24,935 nucleotides of DNA from Kangiellaceae bacterium (GTDB lineage Bacteria > Pseudomonadota > Gammaproteobacteria > Enterobacterales > Kangiellaceae). Shown here piece after piece: positions 1 to 8,325 of the stretch; position 1 is the first letter of the stretch; each line of letters opens with the position of its first letter. Location of the stretch: the NCBI GenBank assembly GCA_030590405.1, contig JAUUYO010000007.1, forward strand, positions 1 to 24,935. Reading direction: 5' to 3'. The translations under genes were made by a program, and so were the position numbers. The notes under the pieces were generated by a model. It was given only the letters and a program-made list of their open reading frames with translations, ran no database searches and had not been told where the DNA came from.

Positions 1-81
1 AATATGCGATTCATGGGGGATATCCTTATATTATGTTTTTCCATGGTATTTGGTTATATTGCCCTATTTTTAAAAGAATGA
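1..81 (+). CDS. Possible C-terminal end of a membrane protein (partial, left edge)
   Basis: An open frame runs from the first base to a TGA at 79-81. It gives about 26 residues containing one strongly hydrophobic stretch (MGDILILCFSMVFGYIALFL) followed by KE and stop, which would fit a C-terminal transmembrane helix. There is too little sequence to name a family. A competing reading exists on the other strand: an ATG at 14-12 (-) has a good Shine-Dalgarno AAGGA (positions 27-23, spacer 8) and would start a gene running off the left edge, divergent from grpE. Only one of the two is likely to be real, and I cannot decide from this window. Confidence 0.3.
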   Translation, partial: NMRFMGDILILCFSMVFGYIALFLKE

Positions 82-167
82 ATAACAAATTCTGCCTCAA
101 AATAGAAAAATTATATTCGAAGGATGCGTATTACAGATAAATTTAGCTAACTTTCCGATAAACCTCG

Positions 168-195
168 CTTGAAACCGCCCAACTTAACCCCATAT
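168..195 (+). promoter_or_regulatory. sigma32 heat-shock promoter of grpE
   Basis: CTTGAAA at 168-174 and CCCCATAT at 188-195 are separated by 13 nt. This is a perfect match to the enterobacterial RpoH consensus (CTTGAAA, 11-16 nt, CCCCATNT). It lies about 85 nt upstream of the grpE start codon. Heat-inducible transcription by sigma32 is therefore inferred with good confidence. Confidence 0.9.
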
Positions 196-279
196 TCAAA
201 GCAATCTTTTTAAAACATGTTAAATATAAGGTTATTGTTTCACAAAACCTTACGAGTCTGGCATTTAGGAGCAGTCGAA

Positions 280-876
280 ATGAGTAGCAATGAGGAAAAT
301 CAAAACCCTGAAGAACAGGCTGAAGTGGTAGAGCAAGCCGCCTCAGAGAATCAGCCATCGGATGACTTAAGCTTTGAACAGCAAGTGGCCGCGTTAAGCG
401 AACAACTTGATTCCGCTTTAAAACAAGCCAATACTCATAAAGATACGGCACTTAGAGCCAAAGCCGAAACTGAGAATATTCGCCGTCGCGCTGAGCGAGA
501 AGTATCTAGCGCCAGCAAGTTTGCGTTAGAGCGATTCGCCAAAGAGATTTTAGACGTAGTCGATAGCCTGGAAAAAGCCTTGGAGCATCCGGCAGAAAGT
601 AAAGCGCAATCGGCGATGCATGAAGGGATCGAATTAACCTATAAGCTTCTTCTTGATACCTTAAACAAATTCCATATCCAGCAGATCTCGCCACTCGGTG
701 AAAATTTTGATCCAGGTTTACATGAAGCCATGGTGATGCAGGAAAGTGACGAGCACGAACCCAATAGCGTGATGATGGTAGTGCAAGCGGGTTACCAGCT
801 TAATGGGCGATTGATTCGGCCAGCTCGTGTGATTGTGGCCAAAGGCAAAGCAGCGTCAATCGACGAAAACGCCTGA
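280..876 (+). CDS. grpE: Nucleotide exchange factor GrpE
   Basis: Cytoplasmic co-chaperone that releases ADP from DnaK, resetting the Hsp70 cycle. The product is 198 aa, a normal length. It has an acidic, Glu/Gln-rich N-terminus (about residues 1-40), a long coiled-coil segment rich in Ala, Lys and Glu (about 45-105, with the typical AKAETENIRRRAERE), then the GrpE head with the family signature near GENFDPGLHEAM and the ending GYQLNGRLIRPARVIVAKG. The frame is open further upstream (to 217), but the ATG at 280 is chosen because AGGAG precedes it (267-271) and the protein then begins MSSNEENQNPEE, as in other GrpE proteins. A sigma32 promoter lies upstream. dnaK follows after 201 nt with a promoter of its own. 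Confidence 0.96.
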   Translation: MSSNEENQNPEEQAEVVEQAASENQPSDDLSFEQQVAALSEQLDSALKQANTHKDTALRAKAETENIRRRAEREVSSASKFALERFAKEILDVVDSLEKALEHPAESKAQSAMHEGIELTYKLLLDTLNKFHIQQISPLGENFDPGLHEAMVMQESDEHEPNSVMMVVQAGYQLNGRLIRPARVIVAKGKAASIDENA

Positions 877-924
877 ACCCTGTAAAAAACTGGTCAAATA
901 TTGTTCTAAATTAAACAATCTTGG

Positions 925-952
925 CTTGAAATAAAAGATAGCGCCCCCAGAT
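925..952 (+). promoter_or_regulatory. sigma32 heat-shock promoter of dnaK
   Basis: CTTGAAA at 925-931 and CCCCAGAT at 945-952 are separated by 13 nt, the same spacer as the grpE promoter. The -35 is perfect and the -10 differs by one base from CCCCATNT. It lies about 125 nt upstream of the dnaK ATG, leaving a fairly long leader. dnaK can thus be induced independently of grpE. Confidence 0.85.
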
Positions 953-1077
953 AAAGGGCAACGAACAAACTTTAACTAAACATATTGAAACAGACTTAAT
1001 TGTTGAACCGAGTTTTTAGACGGAACGCTCGAAATAAAAACGAAGGACTTCAACAAAGAGTTATCAGGAGAATTAAG

Positions 1078-3021
1078 ATGGGTAAAATTATTGGTATAGA
1101 TTTAGGTACAACCAACTCTTGTGTGGCGGTGCTTGACGGAAAAGATTCACGAGTGATCGAAAATGCCGAAGGCGCAAGAACTACTCCTTCGATTGTTGCT
1201 TACACCGAAGAAGGCGAAATCTTAGTCGGTCAATCGGCTAAGCGTCAGGCAGTCACCAATCCAACCAACACATTATTTGCAATTAAGCGATTGATTGGTC
1301 GTCAATTTAAAGACGATGTTGTGCAAAAAGATATCAAAATGGTGCCTTACAAAATCGTTGCCGCCGATAATGGTGATGCATGGGTTGAAGCAAAAGGCAC
1401 AGCCACTGCGCCACCACAAGTCAGCGCTGAAGTTTTGAAAAAGATGAAAAAAACCGCTGAAGACTTTTTAGGCGAAACTGTCACCGAAGCGGTAGTAACG
1501 GTCCCTGCTTATTTCAATGACTCACAACGTCAAGCCACTAAAGATGCCGGTAAAATTGCTGGTCTTGAAGTCAAACGGATTATCAATGAGCCAACCGCTG
1601 CTGCATTAGCCTATGGCCTGGACAAAGGTAAAGGCGATCGAACTATCGCAGTCTATGATTTAGGCGGCGGAACCTTTGATATTTCAATCATTGAAATAGC
1701 CGAAGTGGAAGGTGAGCACACCTTTGAAGTATTAGCGACTAACGGTGATACCTTCTTAGGCGGCGAAGATTTTGATATGCGTGTGATTGAGTTCTTAGTT
1801 GCCGAATTCAAAAAAGACAGCGGCATTGATTTACATAATGACCCATTGGCCTTGCAGCGTTTAAAAGAAGCGGGCGAAAAAGCCAAAGTTGAATTGTCTT
1901 CTAGTACTCAAACGGATATTAATTTACCTTACATTACCGCAGATGCAGCTGGTCCTAAACATTTAAATATTAAATTGACTCGCGCCAAATTAGAATCATT
2001 GGTTGACGATTTAGTTGAACGCACCATCGCGCCATTACAAACAGCGATTAAAGATGCTGGACTGAATATCTCTGATATTGATGATGTTATTTTAGTCGGT
2101 GGTCAAACGCGTATGCCTAAGGTACAAGAAGTCGTGACTGAGTTTTTTGGTAAAGAGCCAAGAAAAGATGTTAACCCTGATGAAGCCGTTGCCATGGGTG
2201 CATCTATTCAGGGAGCTGTGTTAGCGGGTGATGTAACTGACGTATTATTATTAGATGTCACTCCATTATCGCTGGGTATTGAAACCATGGGCGGGGTAAT
2301 GACTAATCTGATTGACAAGAACACTACCATTCCGACTAAAGCCAGTCAGGTGTTCTCAACCGCTGAAGATAACCAGGCAGCAGTGACGGTACACGTTTGT
2401 CAGGGCGAGCGAAAAATGGCGGCTCAAAATAAGTCATTAGGAAAGTTTGATTTACAAGATATTCCACCAGCCGCACGTGGTACACCACAAATTGAAGTGA
2501 ATTTTGATATTGATGCTAACGGGATATTGAATGTAACGGCTAAAGATAAAGCCACTGGAAAAGAACAATCTATTGTGATTAAAGCCTCTTCTGGTTTATC
2601 CGATGAAGAAGTCGAGCAAATGATCCGTGATGCGGAAGCCCATGCAGAAGACGATAAGAAGTTCCAGGAAATGGTAGAAGTTCGTAATCAAGCCGATGGC
2701 CTGATCCACGCGACTAAGAAAACCATGGGCGAAGAGAAAGTCACTTTTGAAGACGGCGAAAAAGAATCTATCGAACAAGCCATCACTGATTTAGAAGAAG
2801 CGATGAAGGGCGATGATAAAGACGCGATTGTGGCTAAAACTGAAAGCTTAACCAAGTCTTCACAAAAAATGGCTGAGCGTATGTACGCTGCTGCGGAAGC
2901 TGAAGCCGGTCAAGCCGAAGGTGCGCCAGCTCAGGAACAAGCTCAAGCGGATGATTCTGCCGATGCCAATGACGATGTGGTTGACGCTGAGTTTGAAGAA
3001 GTGAAAGACGATAAAAAATAA
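1078..3021 (+). CDS. dnaK: Chaperone protein DnaK (Hsp70)
   Basis: ATP-dependent cytoplasmic chaperone that binds exposed hydrophobic segments of client proteins and works with DnaJ and GrpE. The product is 647 aa. The N-terminal ATPase domain opens with the phosphate-1 motif GIDLGTTNSC and carries VPAYFNDSQRQATKDAG, NEPTAAALAYG, the phosphate-2 motif YDLGGGTFDISI and VGGQTRMP. The DVTPLSLGIETMGG linker leads into the substrate-binding domain, and the C-terminal lid ends in an acidic tail (DAEFEEVKDDKK). The ATG at 1078 is chosen over an upstream in-frame start at 1000 because AGGAG lies at 1066-1070 with a 7-nt spacer and the protein then begins MGKIIGIDLG as in all DnaK. It is followed by dnaJ after 240 nt. 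Confidence 0.98.
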   Translation: MGKIIGIDLGTTNSCVAVLDGKDSRVIENAEGARTTPSIVAYTEEGEILVGQSAKRQAVTNPTNTLFAIKRLIGRQFKDDVVQKDIKMVPYKIVAADNGDAWVEAKGTATAPPQVSAEVLKKMKKTAEDFLGETVTEAVVTVPAYFNDSQRQATKDAGKIAGLEVKRIINEPTAAALAYGLDKGKGDRTIAVYDLGGGTFDISIIEIAEVEGEHTFEVLATNGDTFLGGEDFDMRVIEFLVAEFKKDSGIDLHNDPLALQRLKEAGEKAKVELSSSTQTDINLPYITADAAGPKHLNIKLTRAKLESLVDDLVERTIAPLQTAIKDAGLNISDIDDVILVGGQTRMPKVQEVVTEFFGKEPRKDVNPDEAVAMGASIQGAVLAGDVTDVLLLDVTPLSLGIETMGGVMTNLIDKNTTIPTKASQVFSTAEDNQAAVTVHVCQGERKMAAQNKSLGKFDLQDIPPAARGTPQIEVNFDIDANGILNVTAKDKATGKEQSIVIKASSGLSDEEVEQMIRDAEAHAEDDKKFQEMVEVRNQADGLIHATKKTMGEEKVTFEDGEKESIEQAITDLEEAMKGDDKDAIVAKTESLTKSSQKMAERMYAAAEAEAGQAEGAPAQEQAQADDSADANDDVVDAEFEEVKDDKK

Positions 3022-3077
3022 TTGTCTAGCTTGACTAATCAGCTCTTCGCTGAATAGTCACAAGGACGATTAAGGCT

Positions 3078-3097
3078 ACGCGGGGACTTCCCCGCGT
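3078..3097. other. GC-rich hairpin between dnaK and dnaJ
   Basis: ACGCGGGG (3078-3085) and CCCCGCGT (3090-3097) form a perfect 8-bp stem with a 4-nt loop. No uridine run follows, so it is not a standard intrinsic terminator. A strong hairpin here could stabilise the dnaK mRNA or partly attenuate transcription into dnaJ (inference). Confidence 0.6.
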
Positions 3098-3132
3098 TGC
3101 TGTATCTGGCTTTTGTTACCGAATAAACAAAA

Positions 3133-3210
3133 ATTCGCGCCGGGACGGTCGCTCCTACCAAGGGGGTGATGTCTCGCTGAGGCGGTGGGAGCTAGCCTCT
3201 GTACTGCGAA
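3133..3210. repeat. REP-like inverted pair (BIME) between dnaK and dnaJ
   Basis: An element reading GTAGGAGCGACCGTCCCGGC on the - strand (3158 down to 3133) faces away from a second one on the + strand beginning GTGGGAGCTAGCCTC (3185-3210). Both begin with the GTAG/GTGG tetranucleotide followed by an imperfect palindrome, as known for REP elements served by RAYT transposases. Their stems differ in sequence from the GTAGGGGCGC elements at 9811-10676, so they may be an older or different subfamily. The element sits in the untranslated stretch just before dnaJ. Confidence 0.5.
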
Positions 3211-3261
3211 TACTTTAATAATAATCATTATTGTTAAAGCCAATATCTACGAGAATAAACC

Positions 3262-4401
3262 ATGTCCAAAAGAGATTACTACGAAATATTAGGTGTGAAT
3301 AAGTCAGCTGATGAAAAAGAGCTGAAAAAAGCTTATCGTCGATTAGCGATGAAATATCACCCAGATCGAAACCCCGACTCAAAAGAATCGGAAGAAAAAT
3401 TTAAAGAAGCCAAAGAAGCGTTCGAAATTTTAAACGACTCTCAAAAACGCCAAGCCTATGATCAATACGGTCATGCCGGTGTGGATCCGAGTCAGGGTGG
3501 ATTTGGTCACAGTGCCGGAGAGGGTAATTTCAGTGATATTTTTGGCGACGTATTTGGTGATATTTTTGGCGGTGGTGGTGGTGGCCGTGGTGGGCGGCAA
3601 AGACAAAGACGCGGCGCCGATCTGCAATACAATATGGAAATGTCACTGGAAGATGCGGTAAAAGGCGTTAAGAAAACCATTAAGATCCCGACTTATGTGG
3701 CTTGCGAGCCTTGTAAGGGGAGCGGTGCGAAAAAAGGATCCAGCTCAACCACTTGTGATACCTGTAAAGGGGTCGGTCAGGTGCGGATGCAACAAGGTTT
3801 TTTCTCGGTACAACAAACCTGTCCGAGTTGTCATGGCCAAGGCACAGTGATCAAAGATCCTTGCAGTAGTTGTTCTGGCCAAGGCCGGGTCCGTAAAGAA
3901 AAAACTTTGTCGGTTAAGATCCCGGCGGGTGTCGATACAGGCGATAGAATACGCCTTACTGGTGAAGGTGAAGCAGGTGGTCCCGGCGCTGTTGCTGGCG
4001 ACTTATATGTACAGGTTCATGTTCGAGAGCATAATATTTTTGTCCGTGATGGTGATAACCTTTATTGTGAAATGCCGATTAGTTTTGCAACCGCCTGTTT
4101 AGGCGGTGAATTAGAGGTGCCTACCCTTGATGGAAAAGTAAAACTCAAAATACCCGATGAAACTCAGACTGGCAGAATGTTTAGAATGCGCGGTAAAGGG
4201 ATCACCCCAATGCGCGGCGGTATGCGCGGCGATCTGCTTTGCCGGGTGGTAATTGAAACACCCGTCAAGCTAAACAAGGAGCAAAAAAATAAGTTGAAAG
4301 AGTTTGATGATTATTTGAGTGGCAGCAAAAAACAACATAGCCCCAAATCCAGCAATTGGTGGGATGGGGTGAAGACCTTTTGGGATGAAATGACTAATTA
4401 G
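3262..4401 (+). CDS. dnaJ: Chaperone protein DnaJ (Hsp40)
   Basis: Co-chaperone that delivers clients to DnaK and stimulates its ATPase. The product is 379 aa, normal for a type I DnaJ. It has the J domain (about residues 1-70) with the essential HPD at 33-35, a Gly/Phe-rich linker (about 75-115), and a zinc-binding region with four CxxCxGxG-type repeats (CEPCKGSG, CDTCKGVG, CPSCHGQG, CSSCSGQG) at about 150-215. The two C-terminal beta-barrel domains and the dimerisation tail follow (NWWDGVKTFWDEMTN). It lies downstream of dnaK in the same direction. I see no separate sigma32 promoter in the gap, so read-through from dnaK is likely. The Shine-Dalgarno is weak (ACGAGA before the ATG). Confidence 0.98.
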   Translation: MSKRDYYEILGVNKSADEKELKKAYRRLAMKYHPDRNPDSKESEEKFKEAKEAFEILNDSQKRQAYDQYGHAGVDPSQGGFGHSAGEGNFSDIFGDVFGDIFGGGGGGRGGRQRQRRGADLQYNMEMSLEDAVKGVKKTIKIPTYVACEPCKGSGAKKGSSSTTCDTCKGVGQVRMQQGFFSVQQTCPSCHGQGTVIKDPCSSCSGQGRVRKEKTLSVKIPAGVDTGDRIRLTGEGEAGGPGAVAGDLYVQVHVREHNIFVRDGDNLYCEMPISFATACLGGELEVPTLDGKVKLKIPDETQTGRMFRMRGKGITPMRGGMRGDLLCRVVIETPVKLNKEQKNKLKEFDDYLSGSKKQHSPKSSNWWDGVKTFWDEMTN

Positions 4402-4434
4402 CATGGTTTAAATTAAATTTGTTGGATTCAGGGC

Positions 4435-4504
4435 CGGTTGAATAAGTAAATATCAACCGCTCCTGAGATCAGCGTTCTCATTGAGGAGCGTGAAAACAGC
4501 GGTT
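4435..4504 (+). other. Overlapping, mutually exclusive dyads downstream of dnaJ
   Basis: Three perfect inverted repeats compete for the same bases. Stem I is CGGTTGA (4435-4441) with TCAACCG (4453-4459). Stem II is CGCTCC plus TGAGA (4458-4468) with TCTCA (4476-4480) and AGGAGCG (4484-4490), a long hairpin with a small bulge. Stem III is AACCGCT (4455-4461) with AGCGGTT (4498-4504). Stems I and II can nearly stack, whereas stem III excludes stem I and the base of stem II. No U-tract follows. It lies in the 209-nt gap before the Mpo1-like gene, and I do not recognise it as a known riboswitch. Confidence 0.5.
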
Positions 4505-4610
4505 TATTAACTATGAAAAACGGAAATGGTATTGTTTGGCTAAGTTGCGACGCCGAACCTGTTTCTGTAAGCTAAGGTCTTTTAAATCACGATAATTGGA
4601 GAGACTAGCT

Positions 4611-5162
4611 ATGAAATCAGCTGTTGAACAACTCTCAACCTACAAAAGCGTGCACTTAAATCAAAAGAATGTCTGGACCCATTTTATCGGGGTACCTGCA
4701 ATTATTTGGTCTTTGATGGTTTTTTTGAGCTTGGTTGAATTACCAGTAATGTTGGGTGATAGCGGCTACTCACTAACCTTAGCCATGGTGTTTTTTTTGG
4801 GGGTTTTAATTTATTATTTTATGTTGCATATCAGCTTGGCGATTGGTCAGGTCATTTTTATTATTCCGGTCTTTTATACTGCCCATTTAGTGGCAAAAGT
4901 GCCTGATGCGGCATGGATCGCAATGTTTGTTTTTATTGTTGCATGGATTATTCAGTTTATCGGTCATCATTACGAAAAAGCCAAACCCGCTTTTGTAGAT
5001 GATCTCAATCAATTGTTAATTGGTCCGTTTTTTTTGATGGCTGAAGTGTTTTTTATGTTGGGCGCACAAAAAAAACTGGAGCAAGAAATTACCCCACTGG
5101 CAATCGAGAAGCGACGTGCTTTTGAGGCTAAGCGGAAAGCTATTGCAACTACAGCGAAATAG
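4611..5162 (+). CDS. Mpo1-like (DUF962 / YGL010w-type) membrane protein
   Basis: Integral membrane protein of 183 aa of the DUF962/Mpo1 family. The yeast member is an Fe(II)-dependent dioxygenase acting in alpha-oxidation of 2-hydroxy fatty acids; the bacterial role is not established. Family marks visible: a His/Asn motif near the N-terminus (HLNQKNVWTHFIGVP, H15 and H24), four or so hydrophobic segments between residues 26 and 118, and the conserved block GHHYEKAKPAFVDDLNQLLI (H119/H120) followed by GPFFLMAE. The C-terminus is a charged cytoplasmic-type tail. The ATG at 4611 is chosen over an in-frame TTG at 4596 because GGAGAG (4598-4603) sits 7 nt before it. It probably has its own transcript. 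Confidence in the family is high, in the reaction low. Confidence 0.85.
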   Translation: MKSAVEQLSTYKSVHLNQKNVWTHFIGVPAIIWSLMVFLSLVELPVMLGDSGYSLTLAMVFFLGVLIYYFMLHISLAIGQVIFIIPVFYTAHLVAKVPDAAWIAMFVFIVAWIIQFIGHHYEKAKPAFVDDLNQLLIGPFFLMAEVFFMLGAQKKLEQEITPLAIEKRRAFEAKRKAIATTAK

Positions 5163-5654
5163 AATCACTCCAAAATTCTTCCAAAACGGGGTTTAGTGCA
5201 CGTCTTGATAGTGAAAATTCTTTCTCTAACTATCTGTAGAGCTTACGGAAAACTCACTTTGAGATAATCAGCTTAAATGCTTTGAATTGTTTTTTGATGC
5301 AATGCAATATTGGTGTTCTCAAATAAATATTACTACCTTCCTCTTTAAATCTCGGTGAGTGTTTGTTTTCGTGTTGTTGCTGAAATCCAAGCAAAATTGT
5401 TACAAAAAAATAACTTTTTATTACACCACTAATTTGCTTTTGCCTTTCTGTTCTTGATACAAGTGGCTCGCCTAAATTGATTGAAGTTTGGCAACCGGAA
5501 CGAAACTGCGATAGAGGATTGTTATATATATGAATAGAATGCAGTCTATATCGAAGTACCTTAGATAAAAGTATCTTAGATAAAAGTTCTAATCATTAAC
5601 CTTTTACAAACAGCTCTATCAAACAACAACTAAAAAATAAAGGAATCTAAAATC
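5163..5654. other. Long intergenic region before the TonB receptor
   Basis: 492 nt without a credible gene. The sequence is AT-rich with several A and T runs and contains one 15-bp tandem repeat (5556-5585). I see no convincing Fur box, riboswitch or tRNA. The last 20 nt hold the ribosome binding site AAAGGAA before the ATG at 5655. Length and composition suggest a regulated promoter region for the receptor, but no operator can be named. Confidence 0.5.
5556..5585. repeat. 15-bp tandem direct repeat upstream of the TonB receptor
   Basis: GTACCTTAGATAAAA (5556-5570) is followed immediately by GTATCTTAGATAAAA (5571-5585), matching in 14 of 15 positions. It lies 70-100 nt upstream of the start codon, where an activator or repressor could bind as a tandem dimer site. 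Whether it is an operator or a chance duplication cannot be told from one copy. Confidence 0.6.
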
Positions 5655-8273
5655 ATGACAAGTCATACTTTATTTAAACATCGACTTCTCCAAGTTGCGC
5701 TGGCAAGTGCTTTGGCTATACCACTTTCGGCTTTTGCAGCGGAAGAAGGTGAGGAAGATGAAAATAAAATAACCATTACTGGTTCGCATATAAAAAGAAC
5801 CGATCAGGAAGGTCCATCTCCTGTCACTTCCTTAAGTGCAGAAGACATAGCGCTAACTGGTGTTACCGATATTATCGGTCTTTTTACAAAACTACCTATA
5901 TCTGGGCAAGGTACCTTTTCGACCCAGGGTAACTCAAGTGATGATACTGCAAATGGCGGTTCCAGCGTTTCATTGCGTGGACTCGGTGCGGATTCAACCT
6001 TGATCCTGATTAATGGTCGCCGCGTGTCCGTTTCACCTTTTGCGAAAGGAATTGATACCGCTTTTGTTGATATTAATAATATTCCATTAGCAGCCATAGA
6101 ACGGGTTGATATCTTAAAAGATGGTGCGTCAGCCACTTATGGCTCAGATGCAATCGCTGGGGTTATCAATATTATCTTAAAAAGCAATTTTAACGGCATG
6201 GAACTGTCTGGAAAAATCGGTAGTACGGCCGATGGAGGTGGCGATGAAAGTAATTTTAGTTTGCTCTGGGGAAGCTCTGATGTAAATTCAAGCCATACCT
6301 TTATATTAGACTATTTTAAACGAGATGAGATCTCATATGCCGATAGAGATTACGCTCGTTCAGCTAACCAGGCGGCTTTACACCCTAACGATCCCGATGC
6401 AGTTGATTTCAGAAGTTCATCTGGTATTCCTGGAACTATTGCGTTAGCATCTGATCCGGGTAATCGAATAATAGATACCTTTGGAAATGACGTTTGTTCA
6501 CCCGAAGACACGGATCTAGCCAATAATCTGTGCCGTTACGACTACGCTCCGCATATGTCGATGGTGCCTTCGACAGAAAGATTTAGTGTTAACTATATGG
6601 GTACTCATAAAATTTCTGAAGATGTGAGTTCTTTTATTGAATTTACCGGGCAAAATGCCAACACAATTATCAAGGGTGCGGGTAGCCCAAGTTTTAACGA
6701 ATTGTTTATGGCTGGCGATAATGCTAATCATCCTTTTGCCGATGATCCCGGTCATGAGTTTTTCCAGCAAGATCTAACCATGCGCCGTCGAATGGTCGAT
6801 ATTGGAAACCGAAAAAAGGTAGCTGAAACCAATTATATTCGTGCAATTTGGGGCTTTGAAGGTACCGTTGCTGAATGGGACTGGGAAGTCGCTGCGAGTT
6901 ATATTAGAAGTTTTTCGACCGAAAGAGGCGTCGACGGTTTCCCTAATTCTCGTCGGGTACAAGAAGCGATAGACAGTGGTTTATGGAACCCTTTTGAACC
7001 TTCGTCCAACACCCAAGAAGCGCTAGACTTTATTGAAACCACCACAACCCGTATTGGTGAATCAACCAGCCGCTCGATTGATGGTTCTATATCTGGCGCG
7101 ATCACAGAAATGGAACACGGTCCGTTATTGCTAGCAGTGGGGGCAGAATTTAGAGAAGAAACGATTAGTGATAATCCCGACGATCAATTCTTGCGTGGTG
7201 ACGTTTTTGGAACTGAAGCAACGGAGGCCAACGGTAGTCGAGACAACACTTCGCTTTTTGTCGAACTGGCCATCCCTGTCATTGAAGATTTTGAAGTTCA
7301 ATTAGCGGTCAGATATGAAGATTACAGTGATTTTGGTACAACAACCAATCCTAAAATTGCTTTCCGCTGGAAACCACTAGACAATCTAGCTCTCCGAGGT
7401 TCTTATGGGACCGCATTTCGAGCGCCATCGTTACATCAAATTGGTTTAGGACCAACCAATGAGTCTCCTGAGCTAGTTGATAATCTTCGCTGTGAAGCAG
7501 TTGATTTGTCATGTGACCCTCAGGAATATACGGCAGTGTTTGTAGGCAATCCAGATCTCACCCCTGAAGAATCCTCAAGTTTTAATCTGGGAGCTATCTA
7601 CGAATTTTCAGACGATTTTAGCTTAAGTGTTGATTTCTATAATTATGACATTGAAGATAATATTGATTCCGATACTCAATTTGTAGTAAATGTATTTGGA
7701 AACGATCCTGATATTGTTACCAGGCTTGCACCAACCATTCCGAATGATCTCGGAGCAATCGTACAAATAAATGACTTATTCAGAAACATAGGAGATATTG
7801 AAACTTCTGGGCTTGATGTTGATATCAGATACAAGCTTGAAACTGATATTGGTTCTTTGGGTTTCTCATATGTTTTGAATTACGTGCTCGATTACGAAGA
7901 ATTACGTCCTGATGGGTTTGGTGGACAGCGAATTCACGAGTCAGAAGGAGATTTTGAACAGCCTGAAATGCGCTGGACACTGGCGACAACCTGGTCAAAA
8001 GATGATTTGAGTGCTAATTTAGCGGTCAATTTTATAGATGAATTCAAAGGTAACGCTAGTGTGAATTTCGGTGATAAGACAGTTGATTCAATGACAACTG
8101 TTGATTTTTCTCTAAATTATAATGGCATTGAAAATACAATAATTGCTTTTGGTGCGACTAACTTATTTAATGAAGAACCTCCATTTACCCATGATAACTT
8201 TACGGGATTCGTTAGCACAATTCACAGTGGTCAAGGTCGGTTCTCTTATGTTCGAGCAACCTACCAGTTTTAA
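5655..8273 (+). CDS. TonB-dependent outer-membrane receptor
   Basis: Outer-membrane beta-barrel that imports a bound substrate with energy from TonB-ExbBD. The product is 872 aa. It has a signal peptide (residues 1-28, cleavage likely at AFA|AEE), then a short acidic stretch and the segment KITITGSHIKR, typical of the VTGSRI-type receptors of gammaproteobacteria and a likely TonB-box region. The plug domain spans about 50-175 with SLRGLGADSTLILINGRRV, VDINNIPLAAIERVDILKDG and ATYGSDAIAGVINIILK. The rest is a barrel with Asp/Asn-rich loops and the usual FRWKPLDNLALRGSYGTAFR and ATNLFNEEPP segments. The last residue is Phe (RATYQF), the outer-membrane insertion signal. The ligand cannot be predicted: there are no transport or degradation genes beside it. 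AAAGGAA precedes the ATG, and a strong terminator follows. Confidence 0.93.
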   Translation: MTSHTLFKHRLLQVALASALAIPLSAFAAEEGEEDENKITITGSHIKRTDQEGPSPVTSLSAEDIALTGVTDIIGLFTKLPISGQGTFSTQGNSSDDTANGGSSVSLRGLGADSTLILINGRRVSVSPFAKGIDTAFVDINNIPLAAIERVDILKDGASATYGSDAIAGVINIILKSNFNGMELSGKIGSTADGGGDESNFSLLWGSSDVNSSHTFILDYFKRDEISYADRDYARSANQAALHPNDPDAVDFRSSSGIPGTIALASDPGNRIIDTFGNDVCSPEDTDLANNLCRYDYAPHMSMVPSTERFSVNYMGTHKISEDVSSFIEFTGQNANTIIKGAGSPSFNELFMAGDNANHPFADDPGHEFFQQDLTMRRRMVDIGNRKKVAETNYIRAIWGFEGTVAEWDWEVAASYIRSFSTERGVDGFPNSRRVQEAIDSGLWNPFEPSSNTQEALDFIETTTTRIGESTSRSIDGSISGAITEMEHGPLLLAVGAEFREETISDNPDDQFLRGDVFGTEATEANGSRDNTSLFVELAIPVIEDFEVQLAVRYEDYSDFGTTTNPKIAFRWKPLDNLALRGSYGTAFRAPSLHQIGLGPTNESPELVDNLRCEAVDLSCDPQEYTAVFVGNPDLTPEESSSFNLGAIYEFSDDFSLSVDFYNYDIEDNIDSDTQFVVNVFGNDPDIVTRLAPTIPNDLGAIVQINDLFRNIGDIETSGLDVDIRYKLETDIGSLGFSYVLNYVLDYEELRPDGFGGQRIHESEGDFEQPEMRWTLATTWSKDDLSANLAVNFIDEFKGNASVNFGDKTVDSMTTVDFSLNYNGIENTIIAFGATNLFNEEPPFTHDNFTGFVSTIHSGQGRFSYVRATYQF

Positions 8274-8279
8274 CCGGTT

Positions 8280-8304
8280 CCCTCTGGGCTTATAATCGAG
8301 AGGG
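8280..8304 (+). other. Small hairpin just after the TonB receptor stop
   Basis: CCCTCT (8280-8285) pairs with AGAGGG (8299-8304) around a 13-nt loop, starting 7 nt after the stop codon. No U-tract follows. It probably forms part of the 3' end of the receptor mRNA together with the terminator at 8326-8360. Confidence 0.45.
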
Positions 8305-8325
8305 ACAGTCGTGTTAAAACACAAT

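Noticed and set aside
900..919. ATTGTT/AACAAT dyad after grpE as a terminator
   Set aside because: It is only six AT-rich pairs with no T-run, too weak to call, and lies directly before the dnaK heat-shock promoter.
5163..5654. Riboswitch or Fur box upstream of the TonB receptor
   Set aside because: I looked for conserved cobalamin-, thiamine- or iron-box-like patterns and found none convincing, so no metal or vitamin specificity is claimed.
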